From: Psychrobium sp. MM17-31
GTDB lineage: Bacteria; Pseudomonadota; Gammaproteobacteria; Enterobacterales; Psychrobiaceae
Direction: 5' to 3'
Assembly (NCBI RefSeq): GCF_022347785.1
Contig: NZ_JAKRGA010000001.1
Coordinates: forward strand, 62,001 to 126,000
DNA length: 64,000 nucleotides
Position 1 is the first letter of the stretch, and the number at the start of each line of letters is the position of its first letter. Position numbers and translations under genes: made by a program. Positions 58,167-64,000 of this stretch are shown here, piece after piece. The notes under the pieces are model-generated. The model had not been told where the DNA came from, searched no databases, and was given only the letters and a program-made list of their open reading frames with translations.

Positions 58167-58272
58167 ACGTATACCTTGCTCCATGCCATCTATGGCACCG
58201 CGAGATACGGTTCGTCCCGAACGTACCTTGCTCCTAGTCATCCGTGGCATCGCAAGTTACCATACGTCCTGA
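58167..58272. repeat. Degenerate tandem repeat of about 53 bp with small hairpins
   Basis: Two units, 58167-58220 and 58221-58272, both run ACGTA..CCTTGCTCC..CATC..TGGCA..CGC and end TCCTGA or TCCCGA. Each unit contains mini-hairpins (TGCCA-TCTA-TGGCA; GTTCG-TCC-CGAAC). It is not coding and no ORF there is convincing. A related hairpin AAGACA-TCCC-TGTCTT occurs at 54381-54396. This may be a dispersed palindromic repeat family of the genome. Confidence 0.6.
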
Positions 58273-58275
58273 ACG

Positions 58276-58303
58276 TAAAAAACCACCCGTAGGTGGTTTT
58301 TTG
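58276..58303. terminator. Terminator after the serS-linked micro-ORF
   Basis: A perfect 9-bp stem (AAAACCACC/GGTGGTTTT, 4-base loop) is flanked by A- and T-runs. On the minus strand it begins 3 bases after the micro-ORF stop, so it ends the serS transcript. Confidence 0.88.
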
Positions 58304-58420
58304 TTATGCATGCTTTATTATTAGTTCAACGGCGGAGCCGAGGATGACTAATAGTAGTCCGCTGAACAATAAGAGCATCGCTCGATAAAGCATGCGTCTA
58401 AACCGCTGTTCATCGTTCAT
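58304..58420 (-). CDS. Putative small membrane protein of 38 residues downstream of serS
   Basis: An unannotated-size ORF starting ATG 12 bases after the serS stop. It encodes a basic N-terminus (MNDEQRFRRMLYRAM) followed by a continuous hydrophobic segment (LLLFSGLLLVILGSAVELII) and a short KHA tail. This is a single-pass membrane-peptide design with the positive end inside. The ribosome-binding site is weak (TTGATG). The stop is followed 3 bases later by a strong terminator, so the ORF exactly fills the space between serS and the end of its transcript. I do not recognise it. Without homologues it could be chance, but size, placement and composition are convincing. Confidence 0.5.
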   Translation of the reverse strand: MNDEQRFRRMLYRAMLLLFSGLLLVILGSAVELIIKHA

Positions 58421-58432
58421 TACATCAAGTGT

Positions 58433-59743
<1,311 letters not shown>

Positions 59744-59768
59744 TTAATTTATAAATACTTTTTACGTG

Positions 59769-60137
59769 TTATTTGCTGCCGAGCCACAAACCAATAAATA
59801 CTGCCGTTAAACAAAGCACTAAATTTCCCAACACATTTAATATGGCTTTTTGAATATCACCGGCTTGGATCATCAACACCGTATCGAGTGAAAACGTCGA
59901 AAACGTGGTAAATGCACCGAGAAAGCCAACGCCTAAGGCGATTTTCGCTTGTGGCATCAAGGATTCACTCTCAATCAGTGCAAATAATAGCCCCATTAAG
60001 AGTGACCCGACAAAATTGGCGATAAGTGTACCAAAAGGAAAGCCTTTGCCAAACACATTAATTGCCAATTGTGACAATCCGTAACGGGAAATCGCGCCAA
60101 GTGCACCACCAGCGGCAATCATTAGCAAATTATTCAT
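59769..60137 (-). CDS. crcB: Fluoride channel CrcB/FluC
   Basis: A 122-residue four-helix membrane protein with [14 protein letters not shown] and the pore motif [13 protein letters not shown]. It forms an antiparallel dimer that expels fluoride. The start at ATG 60137 overlaps the rarA stop by 8 bases (ATGAATAA), giving translational coupling; the frame extends 5 codons further up. No fluoride riboswitch is visible. Order rarA-crcB-serS is the usual one. Confidence 0.96.
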   Translation of the reverse strand: MNNLLMIAAGGALGAISRYGLSQLAINVFGKGFPFGTLIANFVGSLLMGLLFALIESESLMPQAKIALGVGFLGAFTTFSTFSLDTVLMIQAGDIQKAILNVLGNLVLCLTAVFIGLWLGSK

Positions 60138-61458
60138 AACGCTTGTGACCACTTTGTTGATTTAACTGTTTGAGGTAATTTAGCTTTTCGCCTATTTTTC
60201 CCTCTAAGCCGCGACTCGTTGGTTGATAGACTTCAACGTCCTTAAGCTCTGGTGGTAAATAACTTTCCCCCGCCGCAAACGCATTAGGCTCATCGTGGGC
60301 GTAGCGATATTCCTGACCATAGCCCAAATCGTTCATCAGCTTGGTCGGTGCATTGCGCAAATGATGCGGCACTTCATAATCGTTTTCGCTAGCGACGATA
60401 CGCTGCATTTCTTTAAATGCGTTATAAACCGCATTACTCTTTGGCGCGCAGGCCAAATAAACAATAGCTTGGGCGATTGCGCGTTCGCCTTCAGCAGGTC
60501 CCACGCGATGGAAACACTCCCATGCATTTAACGCCACATCCATCGCTTTAGGATCGGCATTGCCGATGTCTTCTGAGGCAATGGCGAGCAATCGTCTGCC
60601 GACATAAAGTGGATCTGCGCCAACGGCTAGCATTCGGCAATACCAATACAAGGCACCATCTGGCGATGAACCACGGATAGACTTATGCAATGCAGAAATT
60701 AAGTCGTAATAGAGATCGCCTTTGTTATCAAATTGACTGACTTTATCACCGCACACTTGGGTTAACATGGCCAAATCAATCTCACGGCCATCGCGCATAT
60801 CCATTAGCAACTCAAGATAGTTAAGCGCCATGCGGGCATCACCCTGCACTACGTTTGCTAAGCCATTTAATACTTCGTCCGACAGCGTGATATTGTCATT
60901 GCCGAATCCGCGCTCTTTATCATTGACGGCTTGGGTTAACAGTGCCTGGATATCGTCGTTTTCAAGCTTTTTAAGCAAATAAACACGAGCACGGGATAAC
61001 AACGCGTTATTAAGCTGAAACGATGGGTTTTCGGTCGTTGCGCCAACAAAAATCACCGTGCCATCTTCAATGTATGGCAAAAAGGCATCTTGCTGTGATT
61101 TATTAAAGCGATGTACTTCATCTACAAACAACAAGGTACGGCGCGATTGTGATTGAGCGATTTGTTTCGCACTATCTATCGCCGCCCGAATTTCTTTCAC
61201 GCCAGAAGTCACCGCCGAGATACGTTCGACATGAGCATCGACATAGTGGGCAACAATTTCCGCTAAAGTGGTTTTTCCGGTGCCAGGAGGGCCCCACAAA
61301 ATCATCGAATGGGCACGACCAGCTTCTAAAGCTTTGCGCAGCGGTTTGCCTTCACCCAAAATATGCGCTTGGCCGATATACTGACTAAAATTAGTTGGCC
61401 GCATACGTGCGGCCAAGGGTTGAAAGTCAGGTGAAAAATCAAATGGCAAATTGCTCAC
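60130..61458 (-). CDS. rarA: Replication-associated recombination protein A
   Basis: A 442-residue AAA+ ATPase (MgsA family, related to the clamp loader). It has Walker [15 protein letters not shown] (about 55-68), Walker [18 protein letters not shown], sensor [11 protein letters not shown] and a C-terminal tetramerisation domain. It acts at stalled replication forks. The GTG start follows GAGGAAA, which overlaps the end of lolA. It is coupled to crcB at its 3' end. Confidence 0.97.
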   Translation of the reverse strand: MSNLPFDFSPDFQPLAARMRPTNFSQYIGQAHILGEGKPLRKALEAGRAHSMILWGPPGTGKTTLAEIVAHYVDAHVERISAVTSGVKEIRAAIDSAKQIAQSQSRRTLLFVDEVHRFNKSQQDAFLPYIEDGTVIFVGATTENPSFQLNNALLSRARVYLLKKLENDDIQALLTQAVNDKERGFGNDNITLSDEVLNGLANVVQGDARMALNYLELLMDMRDGREIDLAMLTQVCGDKVSQFDNKGDLYYDLISALHKSIRGSSPDGALYWYCRMLAVGADPLYVGRRLLAIASEDIGNADPKAMDVALNAWECFHRVGPAEGERAIAQAIVYLACAPKSNAVYNAFKEMQRIVASENDYEVPHHLRNAPTKLMNDLGYGQEYRYAHDEPNAFAAGESYLPPELKDVEVYQPTSRGLEGKIGEKLNYLKQLNQQSGHKRYE

Positions 61459-61461
61459 CAG

Positions 61462-62145
61462 TTAATTTCCTCGGCGCTGATCGTCAAAGTCGACACCTTC
61501 TGGCATCTCGAATACGAAATTTTCTGGTGCAATTGCATTGCTGTAATCAAACTTGTTAAAAGTAAAATGGCTAGTTTGCCCCTGCGCATCTTCAATCGAT
61601 AATTGACTAATGGCATTATCATTGAACGTCATAGTTACTTTACGCGTTAGGTTTTTGCTATCCTTGGGTACCACCTCAAACGCCTCTCCGACTTTTTTCA
61701 CGGTAAACTGAGACCATGCTGCGTCGCTTTGATTTGCAATTAGCCACAGCGGCGATTGGGTCATGGTGCTATCGAGATCAAGTGCGCTAACTTGCTCGAC
61801 AAATGGATTGTAAATCCACACACTTTTTCCGTCGGACACCACAACTGATTCATCAGGCTCATTGGTTACCCAACGAAACATATTAGGCTGAGACATTTTC
61901 ATATGACCAGTTGCCTGCTGAATTTCACGACCTTTGTTATCTAACACGCGTTGATTAAAGGTTGCTGAAAACTGCTGATACATTTTTAGCTTGTTACGGA
62001 GCCCAAAGCTCGCATCGTCAACAATACTTTTCTTATGCAGCGCCATATCTTTGATTGGTGGCTCAGTCGCTACAACGGGTTGTGCCATGACAGCTCCTGT
62101 TATTAACGTAACTGCTGTTAATGTTTTGATAGTCAATAATTTCAA
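61462..62145 (-). CDS. lolA: Outer-membrane lipoprotein carrier LolA
   Basis: A 227-residue periplasmic chaperone that carries lipoproteins from LolCDE to LolB. It has a signal peptide (TLTAVTLITGAVMAQPVVA), the YQQFSATFNQRVLDNKG start of the mature domain, the conserved FRWVTNEPDESVVVSDGKSVWIYNP and a typical C-terminal strand (FVFEMPEGVDFDDQR). Start TTG 62145 with AAGAGAA upstream; no ATG fits. It lies between ftsK and rarA as usual. Confidence 0.96.
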   Translation of the reverse strand: MKLLTIKTLTAVTLITGAVMAQPVVATEPPIKDMALHKKSIVDDASFGLRNKLKMYQQFSATFNQRVLDNKGREIQQATGHMKMSQPNMFRWVTNEPDESVVVSDGKSVWIYNPFVEQVSALDLDSTMTQSPLWLIANQSDAAWSQFTVKKVGEAFEVVPKDSKNLTRKVTMTFNDNAISQLSIEDAQGQTSHFTFNKFDYSNAIAPENFVFEMPEGVDFDDQRRGN

Positions 62146-62192
62146 AATTCGTTCTCTTTAAATTGATACTCTTACGAAGACCAAACTGCCAA

Positions 62193-64000
62193 TTAGGCTT
62201 TCGGTGGTGGTGGCGCTAAAACTTCGCGTGTGCCATTATGGCCCGGTGAACTTACGACACCAGCAGCTTCCATTTGTTCGATTAAACGCGCTGCGCGATT
62301 GTAACCAATTTTAAATTTGCGCTGTACGCTAGAAATGGAGCCACGACGTGTTTCTGTAACAAAGGCCACGGCTTCATCGTAAAACTCATCGTTTTCTTCG
62401 TCGCCTTCGGCCGCCTCACCAGGTAACAGTATTTGCTCGTTCGATTCACCTGATAAAATAGCGTCGATATAATTTGGTTTGCCGCGCAATTTCCAATCAT
62501 CTACCACTTTGTGTACTTCATGATCATCCACAAAAGCACCGTGAACACGCGTTGGCACGCCAGTACCCGGTGGTAGGTAAAGCATGTCACCTTGACCGAG
62601 TAGTTGCTCAGCACCCTGCTGATCTAAAATCGTTCGTGAATCAACTCGCGATGAAACTTGGAAGGCGATACGGGTTGGAATATTCGCTTTAATAAGACCA
62701 GTAATAACGTCCACCGATGGACGCTGTGTTGCAAGAATAAGATGAATACCAGCAGCACGGGCTTTTTGCGCGATACGAGCGATTAGCTCTTCTACCTTCT
62801 TACCAACTATCATGATCATGTCGGCAAATTCATCCACCACGACAACAATACTTGGCAGCGTTTCCAGCAGTGGCGCTGTTTCATCCATGCTATCGCCTGG
62901 TTTCCACAGTGGATCGGTAAGTGGCTCGCCAGCTTCTATTGCCGCCTTAACTTTTGCGTTATAACCTTTGAGATTACGTACGCCAACCGCTGATAACAGC
63001 TTGTAACGACGTTCCATTTCACCCACACACCAACGCAGCGCATTAGCGGCTTCTTTCATATCAGTTACGACTTCAGCAAGTAGATGCGGAATACCCTCAT
63101 ATACCGATAGTTCAAGCATTTTCGGGTCAATCATAATGAGGCGCACTTGCTCAGGCGTTGATTTGTAAAGCAATGATAAAATCATCGCGTTTACACCAAC
63201 AGATTTGCCCGAGCCCGTAGTACCAGCAACCAATAAGTGCGGCATTTTACCTAAATCCACTACTACTGGCATACCAGCGATATCTTTACCCAATACCATG
63301 GTGAGGGCAGATTCTGAATGTTGGAACTTGTCGCAAGCGAGGTTTTCACGCAGATAAACAACTTCGCGATTCTCATTTGGAATTTCTAGACCAATAACGC
63401 TCTTACCCGGAATAACTTCCACGACACGCACGCTAAGTGCAGATAATGAGCGAGCTAAATCTTTTGACAAGCCAGAGATTTTACTTACCTTCACGCCGGG
63501 TGCTAAATCGAGTTCGAATCGAGTAATAACAGGGCCAGGGAACACATCAACCACAGTTGCTGTGATATTAAAGTCCAGTAGTTTGGCTTCAACCAAGCGT
63601 GATACGCGATCTAAGTCTTCTTGAGCAATAGGATTAGCCAGCTTCTTTGGCATATCTAATAAATCTAGTGTTGGCAACGGTGTTGTTGCGCGACGTACTG
63701 GCGGCAGGCCATCGATAGTGCCGCGTTTTTCAGGCACTTCTACCACTTTTGGTTGCACAGCAGCAATAGCTTGTGCCAGTTGGTCGTTAGACAACTCTTC
63801 GCCCGACACTCCATCTGATTTGCCATCAGCGATGTCTGATTCGGATGCGGCTTTTTCAGGCGGACGTTGATACATACTTAAATCAATATCGTCGTCGCGC
63901 GATGCACTAAATGACGGCATGTCTTCGTGATCGTCAATTTCTGCTTCAACACGACTGTTTGATGAGTTACCAATTGAGAAACTTGGTTCAGTTGATGGTT
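62193..64000 (-). CDS. ftsK: DNA translocase FtsK, partial (5' end outside window)
   Basis: At least 602 codons of the FtsK C-terminal part; the frame is open to base 64000, so the N-terminal membrane domain and part of the linker are missing. Seen are the acidic/Pro-rich linker, the alpha/beta motor (Walker [17 protein letters not shown], Walker [13 protein letters not shown]) and the gamma winged-helix domain that reads KOPS ([24 protein letters not shown]). The apparent ATG at 63920 is internal, not the start. It pumps DNA and activates XerCD at dif during division. Confidence 0.97.
   Translation of the reverse strand, partial: PSTEPSFSIGNSSNSRVEAEIDDHEDMPSFSASRDDDIDLSMYQRPPEKAASESDIADGKSDGVSGEELSNDQLAQAIAAVQPKVVEVPEKRGTIDGLPPVRRATTPLPTLDLLDMPKKLANPIAQEDLDRVSRLVEAKLLDFNITATVVDVFPGPVITRFELDLAPGVKVSKISGLSKDLARSLSALSVRVVEVIPGKSVIGLEIPNENREVVYLRENLACDKFQHSESALTMVLGKDIAGMPVVVDLGKMPHLLVAGTTGSGKSVGVNAMILSLLYKSTPEQVRLIMIDPKMLELSVYEGIPHLLAEVVTDMKEAANALRWCVGEMERRYKLLSAVGVRNLKGYNAKVKAAIEAGEPLTDPLWKPGDSMDETAPLLETLPSIVVVVDEFADMIMIVGKKVEELIARIAQKARAAGIHLILATQRPSVDVITGLIKANIPTRIAFQVSSRVDSRTILDQQGAEQLLGQGDMLYLPPGTGVPTRVHGAFVDDHEVHKVVDDWKLRGKPNYIDAILSGESNEQILLPGEAAEGDEENDEFYDEAVAFVTETRRGSISSVQRKFKIGYNRAARLIEQMEAAGVVSSPGHNGTREVLAPPPPKA

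Noticed and set aside
58049-58292. Two plus-strand ORFs of 62 and 67 codons in the repeat region
   Set aside because: They overlap each other in different frames and run through the degenerate tandem repeats and the terminator. They lack a ribosome-binding site and protein-like composition.
63700-63920. ftsK start at ATG 63920
   Set aside because: The frame stays open to the end of the window and the encoded part lacks the N-terminal membrane domain, so the ATG is internal.

Overview
The window is ordinary chromosomal DNA of a gammaproteobacterium, most likely a marine member of the Alteromonadales (Colwelliaceae/Thalassotalea-like). This placement is an inference. It rests on the moderate GC content, on E. 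coli-like gene neighbourhoods (miaB-ybeZ-ybeY-corC-lnt, leuS-lptE-holA-nadD, ftsK-lolA-rarA-crcB-serS, msrC-proQ-prc near rsmF), on a thiC-thiDE-thiF-thiS-thiG-thiH operon, and on a TIGR03647/TIGR03648-type two-gene sodium:solute symporter. I see no insertion sequence, prophage, integron or CRISPR array. Both ends cut genes: an RND/MMPL transporter on the left and ftsK on the right.

Layout. 1-5949 (minus): an envelope module of DUF1302 barrel, DUF1329 periplasmic protein, YCF48-like beta-propeller and RND transporter, with a strong terminator in the middle. 6268-14229 (minus): DUF2835-pepN, an NhaC antiporter, and the msrC / 94-aa protein / proQ / prc operon. 14427-19042: rsmF, fadM, yccF, a second NhaC-like antiporter and a GNAT acetyltransferase. 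19064-25759 (minus): the thiamin operon under a TPP riboswitch. 25932-41848: accessory and envelope genes. These include gamma-glutamyltransferase, a DGSG-repeat lipoprotein, a DUF1461-like membrane protein, an FMN reductase, a soluble zinc-binding chemoreceptor, a sterol-desaturase-type hydroxylase with a membrane-anchored GyrI-like protein, a DUF1800/DUF1501 pair, a MORN lipoprotein, a DUF748 protein and a DUF3592 protein. 42132-53899 (plus): tRNA modification, the YbeZ/YbeY RNA module, CorC, Lnt, LeuS, LptE, HolA, NadD and YaiL. 54026-54226: tRNA-Ser(GCU) and tRNA-Arg(ACG). 54409-58303: a diguanylate cyclase, the symporter pair and a degenerate repeat region. 58304-64000 (minus): ftsK-lolA-rarA-crcB-serS followed by a 38-codon membrane micro-ORF.

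Working together. The thi genes make both halves of thiamin phosphate and sense the end product through the riboswitch. Lnt, LolA and LptE serve lipoprotein maturation, lipoprotein transport and LPS export. MiaB, RsmF, YbeY and YbeZ act on tRNA and rRNA. The least understood parts are the DUF1302/DUF1329/YCF48/RND module, the hydroxylase/GyrI pair, the DUF1800/DUF1501 pair, the repeat-built lipoproteins, the serS-linked micro-ORF and several small repeats and dyads between genes. All database-type statements are family recognition by eye; no search was run.
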